The position numbers and the translations under genes are program-made. Source: Yamadazyma tenuis (lineage: Eukaryota > Ascomycota > Pichiomycetes > Serinales > Debaryomycetaceae). Taken from it: 64,000 bases of DNA. The stretch lies in assembly GCF_029203305.1 (NCBI RefSeq), contig NC_089461.1, positions 744,001-808,000 on the forward strand, read 5' to 3'. Positions 19,301-28,414 of the stretch are shown in pieces. Each line of letters opens with the position of its first letter. The first letter of the stretch is position 1. The notes under the pieces were generated by a model. The model was not told where the DNA came from, made no database searches, and saw only the letters and a list, made by a program, of their open reading frames with translations.

Positions 19301-22300
19301 ATCTACCAATTTTTTGTTTCGTGTCAACTTTCTCTTCCTAGAAGTAACCTTACCTACCTTGGCCTTTCCAACTTCGGATGCAATATTACCAAAATCTTCC
19401 ATATCTTTGATTTTTCTAGCTTTGGCAGTATCAGAAGGCTTTTGAAAGAAGGCGGTAAGTGACAGCTGTTGCTTTTTGTCTTCTTTAGTGCTGATTCGTC
19501 TTTGTAACCATTCAGGATGAGGAACTCTAGGAACGGGATTCTTCACGTCCTGTAAAGCAGCAGGGATAGTAATAATCTTTTGGACCACAGATGCTAACCG
19601 TTCATAATAGTAATCCCAATCAATAACACTTCTGGGGTCAAAATTGGTCAAAGAGGGATCTTTCAACCATTTCTTCAAAAAGTATTCCTTCTTATCAGAA
19701 GAGAAAATTGAAACTGGGACTGCTCTTTCGGTCACTGGACTCCCAATTGGTTTGGCACTGATAATGTACTTGGTAGCAAGACCAGCATCCTTTACCATTT
19801 CTTCACCCAAAAATTCACCCAATCTTTTGGCAGTGGTAATAGAGGTGGATTTTTGATCTCCATATTCCGCAAGACTCTTAGACATACTTCTATTTTCACA
19901 AATAAGTTCGATCAAGTCTTCATCTTCCAACATACCACCTTTGGTATCCAATACATCCAACCAGTTATTAGCTACACTAGCGACGGCTGCATAACAGGAA
20001 TCTAATGTATCACCTTCCAAAAACAACTTAAAGATATCAGATTGGAAATTCTTAATCAATTGTAACTCACCTCTTCTCTTCAACTCGAAACCTTTCAATT
20101 CGGCCAAAGAACCATCATCATTGAAGACAGCATACCTTTTCTTTAAACCCTTACCTTCTTCCTTAGACGTTGGCAAGATCATCGCTTTGTAAGGACCATC
20201 AACTTCGAAGAAAATGGAATTCTCTGAATGGGTTTCGTATTTAAAGGTATCAGGATCCACCAAATCTTGATATTGGTGATTAGTGAACTTCTCATGAACA
20301 ATATAATTCAACATAGTACATGGATACTCCACGACAAGTTTCTTACCATCTTTACAATTCAATGGAAAGTTCTCTGGAAAGGACTTTGGAAGAATACACC
20401 AAATACCATCAGTGTCCAATTCCAATGGTCTTCCCAATCGTTCCACCAACCCTCTTGCCATTTGAATAATCGTGGAACCAGTGAGGCAAGTGATACCTGC
20501 CATTTCCATTGAGTACCAACGAGATCCTTTTCTCATCACATACCCATAGAAGGAGTTCAAAATAACCTTATGGGCTAACTGAAGAGAATCATAGAGAACC
20601 ACCATTTTCTTAGCCTCATCTTTACCAATCGTATCAGACTTATCTATCTTGGAAGCTTTTCCTTTCCAAACTTTAGCTAAGCCTTTAAATTCATAACGAC
20701 GATCTCTAAAGTCTCTCACGGTATTAACGTAAAATGGATTCTCTCTTTGACAAACAATGGATTCTCTGGTGATAGTCTCAGTCTGCTTGACCTTGTGATA
20801 AACTTTTCTGGAGTAGTCTGATAATCTCTTCTTGATTCTCGTTGCTTGTTCTGAGTAAGACAATTCTTCAAAGCTTCTTGGTGGTAACCAAGGCTTGGCG
20901 GCTGGGAACGTTTCATTTTGAAGGGATCTTTTAATCATGCCATATTCATTCATCTCAGCAGGCAAGTATTCTCCTCTCCATGACCATTGTAATCTTCTAT
21001 CACATGACTTACCTGGTCTATTGAAGTCACAAGAGGCACAGTCTTCCTCAGATTTCATTGAGTCAGGTTGCAATCTATTAGACGTCATGATATTGGGATA
21101 CATAGAAGCAACATCCACATGGTATATTAGAGGCACTTCGTGTCTCACTGGGTTGTTCTTAAGTTCCATCAACTCTGCTTTAATAGACTCCAATACTTCG
21201 TCGAAATTTTCGATATCGTCCATCTTCTTCTTACTTTCAACTTCAACAAAGAATCTTAACGCTTTGGGAAGATCATTGATTAACTCGTCAATTGCTGTAG
21301 TATCCATTTTGAATTGGGTTGGAATATCGCTTCGAAAGACACCAGCTTCCAAAGATTCGACGTGTCCACCCACATAAGTTTCTGATTCCAACAAGTGACC
21401 ATTATAAAATCTTTCAACAGGATCAGAATACTTATTAGGTAAAACGATACCATGATGATAAGCTTGAACCATCAATAACATTTCACATAAGGTACCAGTA
21501 CCTTTTCTTAAAACTTCATCTGGATTCAAAGGAATAATTGTACACAAGGAGAAGATAAAAGGATGCACATACTTGTAGTACAAATAGTAGGTTGCAACAG
21601 CATCAGATACAGAATACTCTGATAGGTACTGAGGTCTTTCGTAAGCGTAAGGAGTCATTAGCTCAGGATCCAATTCTGTGGGGTTATAGCCAAGTTTTGC
21701 AGTGGTAACCGCTTTTAAACCCTGCGAACCTTGGGGTAAGTAAGAATCTCTCTTCACCCATCGATAACAATCCATATGCACACAGTATTTGGATTTGTAT
21801 TCTCCATCGTTGTCCTTAGCGAACCCAATTTCATCAAACATGTCCAAATCATGAAACCTTGACCTGGTTTCAACAAATGGCCAATCGAAAAAATCTCCGT
21901 TGAAGGTAGCTATAACTGTTGGTCTAGCATCTCTAATATGCTCAAAGAACCTTAATAAGAGCAGTTTTTCATCAGGTTCATTGAAAATAGTGAAAACACC
22001 AGGATACTCTGGTTTAGGAGTATATTCGAAATCTTCGATGTCTTCCGAGATGATTTCTCGGTTGGTAATTAAAAAACCTTCTCCGTCAATCATATATGAG
22101 ATCATCATTACTTGATCAATTCTGGAGTCTGGAAACTTCAAAGGAGCTTTGGTGGTTTCTATATCAAATGCTAAGATGACTGGATCTGGAAATGCAATGG
22201 TTTCTTTGTCTTCTTCGAAAGTTACAATAGAGTGTTTCACCCACACATTGTACCATTTACCAACTCGAAGATCTTTATCGATGGATACTCTAACATGGTA

Positions 22301-23062
22301 AGGAACGTCATATTCTCTAATATCTTCCAAGAGGATCAAGGGATCATTGGCCTGATCCTTGCCATCCTTTGACGAAGAAAACTCGTTATAATTGGCATTG
22401 GCCAAGTTCATTCCATGATAAATATCCCTCGAATCTTTCTTCATGAGGTTGTCTTTGATTATTGGTGCCAATAATCTTCTGGCCGTCAACAAATCCGTGA
22501 CGTTGTGAAAAGTTAATTTCAATAAGCACTTTTTAAGTCCAACCAAGTGGTTGGGTAAAGCCAAATCTTCTTTGTAAAGTCTTCCGACTGTCTTCAAATT
22601 GGACGTTTCCAAGAACCGCTTGAGCATCTCTTCCACCTCCGACTCACTGCCCACTCTCACTGACAAGAAGAAGTAAGGGTCGAATTGATACGTCACTTTG
22701 AATGAACCACCTTCCTGGTCCAAGAAGTAGTAGTCTACACCAGAATAACCAGCAAGATAGTCATCACTCGGTATGGTAGTGGAATGCATGTTGATGAGCC
22801 AACCCTTTCTGGGCTTGTTGCCATCCTGCTCACCGTGTTGTAGCCGATCGAAACCCATTAAAGAATCTAGGCGATCTATTCTGTCGACGAGTTCTCTCTT
22901 TTGTAGAGAATCGTTTAGCATGGGATTATTAGCCACATAGGGATCTGCTTCTTGGGCGCCACTTCTGTTGGCGAAGTTGCTTCGTATGGTGTGGGGTTTT
23001 GAGTTCTTGACGAAACGGGCAGAGGTAGAACCTTTAAAATTGTTATTCCGTTTGGCTGACAT
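16382..23062 (-). CDS. POL2: DNA polymerase epsilon catalytic subunit
   Basis: Leading-strand replicative polymerase with proofreading exonuclease; 2226 residues (S. cerevisiae Pol2 is 2222). Exonuclease motifs: FDIETTKAP (Exo I, about residue 297), TFNGDFFDWPF (Exo II) and SVSDAVATYYLY (Exo III). Fe-S cysteines in the N-terminal half: CASC, GKSC (about 670-685) and a later VCQRE. Polymerase motifs: DVASMYPNIM (A), ILNSFYGYVMRKGSRWYS (B) and ELDTDGIWC (C, about 882). The C-terminal half is the inactive second polymerase, ending in two zinc modules: CDHC...CTMC (CysA) and CSKC...CQC (CysB). No intron, frameshift or missing catalytic residue is visible. Confidence 0.98.
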   Translation of the reverse strand: MSAKRNNNFKGSTSARFVKNSKPHTIRSNFANRSGAQEADPYVANNPMLNDSLQKRELVDRIDRLDSLMGFDRLQHGEQDGNKPRKGWLINMHSTTIPSDDYLAGYSGVDYYFLDQEGGSFKVTYQFDPYFFLSVRVGSESEVEEMLKRFLETSNLKTVGRLYKEDLALPNHLVGLKKCLLKLTFHNVTDLLTARRLLAPIIKDNLMKKDSRDIYHGMNLANANYNEFSSSKDGKDQANDPLILLEDIREYDVPYHVRVSIDKDLRVGKWYNVWVKHSIVTFEEDKETIAFPDPVILAFDIETTKAPLKFPDSRIDQVMMISYMIDGEGFLITNREIISEDIEDFEYTPKPEYPGVFTIFNEPDEKLLLLRFFEHIRDARPTVIATFNGDFFDWPFVETRSRFHDLDMFDEIGFAKDNDGEYKSKYCVHMDCYRWVKRDSYLPQGSQGLKAVTTAKLGYNPTELDPELMTPYAYERPQYLSEYSVSDAVATYYLYYKYVHPFIFSLCTIIPLNPDEVLRKGTGTLCEMLLMVQAYHHGIVLPNKYSDPVERFYNGHLLESETYVGGHVESLEAGVFRSDIPTQFKMDTTAIDELINDLPKALRFFVEVESKKKMDDIENFDEVLESIKAELMELKNNPVRHEVPLIYHVDVASMYPNIMTSNRLQPDSMKSEEDCASCDFNRPGKSCDRRLQWSWRGEYLPAEMNEYGMIKRSLQNETFPAAKPWLPPRSFEELSYSEQATRIKKRLSDYSRKVYHKVKQTETITRESIVCQRENPFYVNTVRDFRDRRYEFKGLAKVWKGKASKIDKSDTIGKDEAKKMVVLYDSLQLAHKVILNSFYGYVMRKGSRWYSMEMAGITCLTGSTIIQMARGLVERLGRPLELDTDGIWCILPKSFPENFPLNCKDGKKLVVEYPCTMLNYIVHEKFTNHQYQDLVDPDTFKYETHSENSIFFEVDGPYKAMILPTSKEEGKGLKKRYAVFNDDGSLAELKGFELKRRGELQLIKNFQSDIFKLFLEGDTLDSCYAAVASVANNWLDVLDTKGGMLEDEDLIELICENRSMSKSLAEYGDQKSTSITTAKRLGEFLGEEMVKDAGLATKYIISAKPIGSPVTERAVPVSIFSSDKKEYFLKKWLKDPSLTNFDPRSVIDWDYYYERLASVVQKIITIPAALQDVKNPVPRVPHPEWLQRRISTKEDKKQQLSLTAFFQKPSDTAKARKIKDMEDFGNIASEVGKAKVGKVTSRKRKLTRNKKLVDTEEDEERDNAILNGPCPDMLVDYEAFLIYQKAKWKVQEKSRERRKKLFGQSSESSQRSSVGGLIRRQAENVAGSDWQILEYKEDPNKPGDLKVFIIASGKVHLFNFHIPKRLYASFKTELDLSKVIVQGDVEKSNAILPNGHDGTNLYKFTMPQSVYQQEISNVDSILNSSKLLGLYESKMKPIERAIIDLGNSVKFDDTRVGTLGKGLKNGFNVKDMMQVNNANYLKRFGMDILYILHLTTNSYEFFTIFKSWENEATMFVLKPSAGAQELTGNMDKIYRDLFLAKEDKLGKMYNIIEYPNEMKFNVTYFNDNSKLFKKLDKTIAKINESKSNKALLTIQSPYTDRLLSILGSTANFPTVKMNVNSLSLPAVGWHSLVTKRVVNHFFVLASWMKNLISLSKYGNIPICNLQAENISYLIDIEYARRLSNSNMVLWWSDTPLADHGGFEMDKAPDYENLDFPVINNPEIYETACLEIDIGTLSINTILTSSIINEAEGADLVDEGTVFDNNNGASTLMEDSFGNAQLNVLRSMVKNWWDDALNNDINADSMMNHLVSWIQRNSSYLYDFALHYHIHNLTTKALYQLIGEFKRMNANVVFANRNKIFIQTSKVSVENSYAYGHYIVKAARAKPLFSFLEMEIVKYWDILLWMDEYNFGGRYCTQITNDEIQDLRPVNNWQLQQFLPVIFQNEFEDWLIIFLDALTKFKSDTLKGPTQANTPRVTQIAHILKGQRKLDSQDDNEEADDDFHDGVTEMFRKQLFKRVKLLFKKQTDSIINPELQKEYEFPKLPGSHLHLRNPCLQLVKFFCAIMGLSTKRSIEVRVLRQELLSIFEIREFSNEAAFHNPSSSLVIPQVICDHCSYTRDIDVCRDPEKAIWSCTMCNKSYNRVAIEEELVTQFSRYFTKFLRQDMKCSKCNQIKSNNLSEYCQCSGKWEETVSYLELEKRIHVFQNVAATYNLQLLRGVVEELTLA

Positions 23063-23450
23063 GACTGATATTACTTGTTATTATTCATTAAACGAGAAAA
23101 TATGCAATGGAAAGAACAAGGAAACAATAAAAACAGGAGTGAAGTATGGTCCAAGTGTGTTATTGTGCAATTATGTCAGATACTATCAATGGGAAGCCTG
23201 TTCTAAGCAGCTTTAGTAATGCAAAAGTAAATGTACACAGTTGGTAGGTTTTACAAGGTGTGAGATGCGGGTAGCTTGGAAAAAAAGACGCGTACGCGAC
23301 TTCAACTTTTCACCTAAGCTGCAGCACTACACTGAAATTGGAAATATGATTATATTATGGTGTACGCAATAAGGAGAGGTTCAGTGTTCTATGTCAAGAA
23401 CCTGTCATTGTGTAGGTTTTCCTCTACTCTATCACTGGGACTTATGAATC
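23063..23450 (+). other. Intergenic region between POL2 and YIF1
   Basis: About 390 bp upstream of POL2 and downstream of YIF1. An ACGCGT core (MluI cell-cycle box) lies near 23289-23294 (AAAGACGCGTACGCG), a plausible MBF site for S-phase expression of POL2. No other gene seen. Confidence 0.55.
23288..23297 (+). promoter_or_regulatory. MluI cell-cycle box (ACGCGT) upstream of POL2
   Basis: ACGCGT at about 23289-23294, about 230 bp upstream of the POL2 start. In yeasts MBF (Mbp1-Swi6) binds ACGCGT in promoters of DNA replication genes, including polymerases. Function here is inferred from the motif and the neighbouring gene. Confidence 0.55.
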
Positions 23451-24404
23451 CTATAAGTTCATAAAGATAAACACAAGAAGTTGGACCACAAAGGAATATA
23501 CAAACAAAAACTGGAGTCTGAGTCTTCTCTGAGAAGCAGGGATACTGTTGGTGGCCGTAGACCCCACCACGGAGTTAGAAGGGGGTAATACCAAAAACCT
23601 TAACGATCTCATCAAGAACAAGGCAAAAGATCCAGCCAACAGACAGATACTACCGTAGAACACAAACCCCACACCAATGAACTGCTTCAAGATCAACAAC
23701 ACGATGATTGGCACATACTTGTATCCACTGAAACTCACAATATCCCAAAATGAACCACTACTAACACAGTTCAATAAATAGAGTCCGACTCTGAAGATGA
23801 AAATGTCGAAAATGAGGCACGCCAACGCTTGAGAAGCCAAGTACCCAAACAACTGAGGATGGAAGTCTCCCTTTAAGCCTTGGAACAACGCCCACAACAA
23901 CACATACGTGATGTAAGACATGAATGGAATATACAAGTCTGGAGCATTTATATCCTGACTAGGAGGGGCATAGCTTATACTAGACTGAGTTCCGTCACCG
24001 GCTCCTTGAGTGCTAGCCAATCTCGCCCAGTTCTTGTTTCTGAACGGGAACAAGATCAATCTCAACTTTCTTAGAACATATGAATTACTGATTTGAAAGT
24101 AGTAGTTAAGATTGGAAGTAGGAGGGATGAATGCTCCGAAATTTTGTTGAATATAATCATTAGATTGTCCTAAGCTGTTCTTGGCGAACTGTGCAGCCAT
24201 GGAGCTGGCGGGATCTTGAAAGAAATTGTTATAAAATTCGTTACCACCTTGAGGTTGCTGATGGGTATTAGGGGCATTTTGTGGCTGATGCTGGAATGGG
24301 GCGTGCTGGGGCTGAGGGTGCTGGATGTTCCCATAAACACTGGGATCCTGGTACTGGCCCTGTTGCGGGTAATTCCCACCGGTATTACCGTAAGGAGAAT
24401 ACAT
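23451..24404 (-). CDS. YIF1: Yif1-like ER-to-Golgi vesicle membrane protein
   Basis: 317 residues (Yif1 of S. cerevisiae is 314). Yif1 pairs with Yip1 and Yos1 in COPII vesicle budding and fusion and contacts Ypt GTPases. The N-terminal about 70 residues are Gln/Pro/Asn-rich and disordered. The family motif follows: FYNNFFQDPASSMAAQFAKN, then a conserved stretch with NYYFQISNSYVLRKLRLILF and PFRNKNWAR (about 105-130). The C-terminal half has about five hydrophobic segments, including YIPFMSYITYVLLWALFQGL, LASQALACLIFDIFIFRVGL, PIIVLLILKQFIGVGFVFYG and a final FLFVYSFVVQLLVFIFMNL. Topology and motif make the assignment firm. Confidence 0.92.
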   Translation of the reverse strand: MYSPYGNTGGNYPQQGQYQDPSVYGNIQHPQPQHAPFQHQPQNAPNTHQQPQGGNEFYNNFFQDPASSMAAQFAKNSLGQSNDYIQQNFGAFIPPTSNLNYYFQISNSYVLRKLRLILFPFRNKNWARLASTQGAGDGTQSSISYAPPSQDINAPDLYIPFMSYITYVLLWALFQGLKGDFHPQLFGYLASQALACLIFDIFIFRVGLYLLNCVSSGSFWDIVSFSGYKYVPIIVLLILKQFIGVGFVFYGSICLLAGSFALFLMRSLRFLVLPPSNSVVGSTATNSIPASQRRLRLQFLFVYSFVVQLLVFIFMNL

Positions 24405-24958
24405 GTATATTTGGCTTGGGGGCTGTAGAAATCAAACTTGTTATTGTCAGTTGGAAGTGCGCGAGTGAGACTTGTCTGGCCACGACGCGAAAGTTTGGCC
24501 CCCATTGATTTTTGGTTTAACCAAAAAAAGGCTCTAGTAACTAGTATGGTGTTGCTGGGTGTGTTAATGTAACAATTTCTAGCAAGATATTATGGACTGA
24601 TATTTACGCTGACAAGAAAAATGCCGTTTCCAATTGCTTTAGTTGCTGTAGCAATTTCGCAGCCATCAGCTCACCTGGACATACATCTACCACAGATTAA
24701 TATCTACGAATCTCGGAGCCAGTTAGAGGGCCCATTCTGATCTTTCCGTGTTTTGCACTACGGCCTCCTTCTACTCCACATGATATCCGTTTGCTACTTA
24801 TATTGTCACTAGATGGTCTAAAATTGCTGAGCCTTTCTCAGCGCGCGGAAGTTTTCTCTGGAGTTCCACGCAACTGCAGTTCCAATTCCTAGAACCTAAT
24901 AGCAATATATATAACCCCAAACAGTTTTTTTTACTTCAATTGAATTTGCTAAAGTGAA
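24405..24958 (+). promoter_or_regulatory. Divergent YIF1/TPS1 promoter region
   Basis: About 550 bp between the two starts. A TATA element (TATATATAA, about 24906-24914) lies about 50 bp before the TPS1 ATG, followed by a T-rich stretch. I saw no perfect stress-response element (AGGGG/CCCCT) at a convincing place, although TPS1 genes are usually stress induced. No other gene seen. Confidence 0.5.
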
Positions 24959-26383
24959 ATGATCCAAGGCAAAGTATTAGTGGTATCTAATCGATTACCT
25001 GTGACTATCAAACGATCTTCTAAAGGTGACTATGATTATACCATGTCATCAGGAGGACTTGTTACTGCTTTGCAAGGATTGAAAAAATCCACCGAGTTCC
25101 AGTGGTTGGGATGGCCTGGGTTGGAAATCCCCCAGGGAGAGCAGCAGAGAGTCAATGATGACCTTATGAACAAGTTTAAGTGCACAGCTATCTATTTGAG
25201 TGATGCTATTGCTGACCTTCACTATAACGGATTCTCCAACAGCATTTTATGGCCATTATTTCACTACCATCCAGGGGAGATGAGCTTCGACGAGAATGCG
25301 TGGGCAGCTTATATTGAAGCCAACCGTTTGTTTGCAAAGACCGTTGCTCTGCAAGTGGACCACAACGATATGGTGTGGGTTCACGATTATCACTTGATGC
25401 TTTTACCGCAAATGTTGAGGGAAGAAATTGGCAATACCAAACGTAATGTCAAGATCGGTTTCTTTCTTCATACTCCGTTCCCATCTTCTGAGATCTATCG
25501 AATCTTACCGGTGAGAAAGGAAATCTTGGAAGGAGTATTGAGTTGTGACTTGATTGGATTTCACACTTATGACTATGCCAGACACTTTTTGTCGTCGGTG
25601 TCTCGAATTGTGTCGAATGTGTCGACATTGCCCAATGGAATTGAATACCAGGGAAGGTCTATTGGAATCGGTGCCTTCCCTATCGGGATTGACGTAGACA
25701 AGTTTCTTCAAGGGTTGCAAAAAGACTCTGTTGTGAAGAGAATTGAGCAATTGAAACAGAAATTTGATGGAGTAAAGGTGATAGTGGGAGTTGACAGATT
25801 GGACTACATAAAGGGAGTCCCCCAAAAGCTCCATGCATTTGAAATCTTTTTGGATGAGCATCCGGAATGGATAGGTAAGGTGGTTTTGGTGCAAGTGGCT
25901 GTTCCTTCTCGAGGAGACGTGGAAGAATACCAGAGTTTAAGAGCCACTGTTAACGAATTAGTGGGAAGAATCAACGGGAAGTTTGGCACGGTGGAGTTTG
26001 TGCCTATACATTTCATGCACAAGTCGATTCCGTTTGACGAATTGATCAGTTTATATCGCGTATCAGACGTTTGTTTGGTGAGCTCAACCAGAGACGGAAT
26101 GAATTTGGTGAGTTACGAGTACATTGCCTGTCAAAAGGAGAACAACGGGGTATTGATTTTGTCTGAATTTGCAGGTGCTGCCCAGTCGCTAAACGGGGCA
26201 TTGATCATTAACCCATGGAATACAGAGGAATTGAGTGTAGCTATCCATGAGAGTTTGACGATTCCTCCCGAAAAGAGAGCCTTTAACTTCAATAAGCTAT
26301 TTGAGTATATTTCCAAATACACTTCGGCTTATTGGGGTGAAAGTTTTGTAAAAGAACTCTTCAAATGTTCAAAGAGTGACTAA
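24959..26383 (+). CDS. TPS1: Trehalose-6-phosphate synthase
   Basis: Makes trehalose 6-phosphate from UDP-glucose and glucose 6-phosphate; the product also restrains hexokinase and glycolytic influx. 474 residues, a family GT20 glycosyltransferase without the phosphatase extension of Tps2. Motifs: LVVSNRLPVTI (N-terminus), SSGGLVTALQG, WVHDYHLMLLP, GFFLHTPFPSSEIYR, GVDRLDYIKGVPQKLHAFE and TRDGMNLVSYEYIACQ, which together form the acceptor and donor sites. Length and sequence resemble the Candida/Debaryomyces form, which is shorter than S. cerevisiae Tps1 (495). A CTG codon lies in TVA-x-QVDHND. The start is the first ATG, just after the TATA region. Confidence 0.97.
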   Translation: MIQGKVLVVSNRLPVTIKRSSKGDYDYTMSSGGLVTALQGLKKSTEFQWLGWPGLEIPQGEQQRVNDDLMNKFKCTAIYLSDAIADLHYNGFSNSILWPLFHYHPGEMSFDENAWAAYIEANRLFAKTVALQVDHNDMVWVHDYHLMLLPQMLREEIGNTKRNVKIGFFLHTPFPSSEIYRILPVRKEILEGVLSCDLIGFHTYDYARHFLSSVSRIVSNVSTLPNGIEYQGRSIGIGAFPIGIDVDKFLQGLQKDSVVKRIEQLKQKFDGVKVIVGVDRLDYIKGVPQKLHAFEIFLDEHPEWIGKVVLVQVAVPSRGDVEEYQSLRATVNELVGRINGKFGTVEFVPIHFMHKSIPFDELISLYRVSDVCLVSSTRDGMNLVSYEYIACQKENNGVLILSEFAGAAQSLNGALIINPWNTEELSVAIHESLTIPPEKRAFNFNKLFEYISKYTSAYWGESFVKELFKCSKSD

Positions 26384-26455
26384 TTTTTTGTATATTTTTG
26401 TATATTCTTGTGTCTAAGGTTGAATGAAAGATAAATAAATAAGGGATTGTTCCTC

Positions 26456-28012
26456 TTATTCTACATGGTCGTTAAAATCGTTAATGACGTTCAAGTTGGA
26501 GTAGGTGTGTGTTTCAAGGTTTCTTTGCGTAAGGGGTTTGATCATACTATTTTCTTTATCGTATTTTGTTTCATCACCTTCATCCGCCTTGTCCTTTATT
26601 ACGTGTAGGTGTTTTCCATGCTGATGTCCAATGTTGGAAGTGGTATTAGGACCGAGTTCCTTCTGTGGTTGAGGTGGCAAGTCGGTAGTAATCACCTGAG
26701 GCCTTATCCCAAGTCTTGATAAAAGGGAATTGTTCGAGTACAAATATGAAAATGGCACTGTCTTTGGTGGTTCCTGCAAGATCACACTTTCAGACGTCAA
26801 AAGCGTCTCACGTATTTTGGTTTTGTGGTTGGGATACCTCACATGGTGTGCATCTTCAGTGCTAGGTACAGAAGTGGGAGAAAGTGTTCTTTTCCGGTCC
26901 TTTTGATTGTCCTGATCTTCTTCTTGCTTGAATGTCCTGATGTCTTCTTCAACATTTCTTGCCAGATTGAACGCAGACATCAAATATGGCATCTCTTCTG
27001 AAAGAGTTGTTTTATGCAAAATCCCCGAGCTGCCAAGTGCTGGGGATTTTTCGATATCCCTGCTATTCTTAAGATTTGTGGATGTGGTGGCCGGGGACTT
27101 GGTAATAGAATGAATCATTGGGGACGTGTACATGGAACCGTACATGCTGTAGCCCATTTCCGAGTCGTACACCGAGTCAGAATCATCTTCACTTTGAACA
27201 TGAGGACTAGAAAAGGTGTCGGGACTCTTGAAGTGGTGATGAGGAGATTGAAGCTGAAGACGCCTTTCCTGCTGTTCATCCTCTTGTTGTTGTCTTACTT
27301 CTTGGGCCTTCTCCAACTTGAACGCATCAAACATCTTCTCCATGTCACTGATAACTGCCAAACACTCATGCTTTTCAGTCATATCTTCGTCCTCTATAGC
27401 GGAGTTCAACTGCAGTAGCAAACTTGCAACAAATGTTTTGTATGTTTCAACGGTAGTGTTGGAATCGTCGTCAGTTATCATGGATTCAAGCTCAGTGCCA
27501 ATAGTGATGAGCTTTGCTTTCAGGTAAGCAACTGTCACTTTGTCAGTCAATTCATGTTTTAATTTAATGTTTCTCAAAGTCAAACTGGTGAGCAAGGTTC
27601 CCGAATCCAGAATATATTCAATGGGAGTCAACGTCCTCAGAGCCTTGGTGATGTAGTCCAAGTCAATAGAAATCTTCAAGAGCTTTTTGTTGATATCGTG
27701 GCAGTCTGTGAGCACCTTCACGGAAATGCTATTATTGAAATCTTTGATATTTGAGTTTTCGTTGTTGAAATGATCGTTGGAGTTGATGTCCAACGAAAGA
27801 AACGCCCAGTTCTTCAAGTTCAACCCAATTTTCTCCAATGTTTGGAGAATCGTCAATGACAACTGACAAAGCTTGGAAACCTTCCTTTCCGCCAACGAAA
27901 AGCCCGAAATCAAACTAATGAGCTTGTTTGTTTTGTCGATTTGTTTATTCAAATCTGGGTCGTTTGCTAAACGTATGATTGGATCTTCATATGTTTCGAT
28001 TTCAGTAGCCAT
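26456..28012 (-). CDS. Unidentified helical protein with disordered C-terminal half
   Basis: 518 residues; I do not recognise the family. The N-terminal about 240 residues are helical, with regular Leu/Ile spacing (KTNKLISLISGFSLAERKVS, then SLTILQTLEKIGLNLKNW), resembling a helical-bundle domain. The middle has Gln/Glu and His runs (EVRQQQEDEQQERRLQLQ) and many S-P sites (KSPDTFSSP, SPMI, KSPA, KSPAL), typical of a CDK/MAPK-regulated linker. Two further conserved-looking islands are EEMPYLMSAFNLARNVEEDI and the Leu/Arg-rich SNNSLLSRLGIRPQVI, which look like binding motifs. Cortical or cytoskeletal adaptors (Kar9- or Mdm36-like) have a comparable layout, but that is only a suggestion. It is convergent with TPS1. 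Confidence 0.72.
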   Translation of the reverse strand: MATEIETYEDPIIRLANDPDLNKQIDKTNKLISLISGFSLAERKVSKLCQLSLTILQTLEKIGLNLKNWAFLSLDINSNDHFNNENSNIKDFNNSISVKVLTDCHDINKKLLKISIDLDYITKALRTLTPIEYILDSGTLLTSLTLRNIKLKHELTDKVTVAYLKAKLITIGTELESMITDDDSNTTVETYKTFVASLLLQLNSAIEDEDMTEKHECLAVISDMEKMFDAFKLEKAQEVRQQQEDEQQERRLQLQSPHHHFKSPDTFSSPHVQSEDDSDSVYDSEMGYSMYGSMYTSPMIHSITKSPATTSTNLKNSRDIEKSPALGSSGILHKTTLSEEMPYLMSAFNLARNVEEDIRTFKQEEDQDNQKDRKRTLSPTSVPSTEDAHHVRYPNHKTKIRETLLTSESVILQEPPKTVPFSYLYSNNSLLSRLGIRPQVITTDLPPQPQKELGPNTTSNIGHQHGKHLHVIKDKADEGDETKYDKENSMIKPLTQRNLETHTYSNLNVINDFNDHVE

Positions 28013-28414
28013 GGCGATGATTGTTTCTTGGGATGCTGTTTGAATGAAATATCAACTCTAGGTGCCCGTTCTAGGGATATAAGCTATGAATATGTAAATA
28101 AGATGCAACTTTCAATGGAAAAATGCTATTGGCTGACGCGAGACCAGGACTAGTTGTAGTATTTGGGGGGTCAGAAATGCACAAGGAATAGAAATGCTTG
28201 GTGAGAGTATATGCTGTTATGTAGAAACACTCAATGACTCGGAATAAAAGTGGGTGAATGAAACCTTGTTGAAAGGATCCAGATGGTTCAAGATTCAAAA
28301 ATCATAAGTTTTTCAAGCGCATTTGTTTTGGTATCATCAGATCGCATCTGCGGATTTTAGAACCATAGTACCATAAATAAATTAGATTGGCCTAAGCTAA
28401 TGTGTGTATCAAAC
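28013..28414 (+). other. Intergenic region, no gene seen
   Basis: About 400 bp between the start of the unidentified helical protein and the stop of PTC4. Only a short minus-strand ORF (28071-28298) without recognisable features. Presumed 5' region of the helical-protein gene. Confidence 0.45.
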
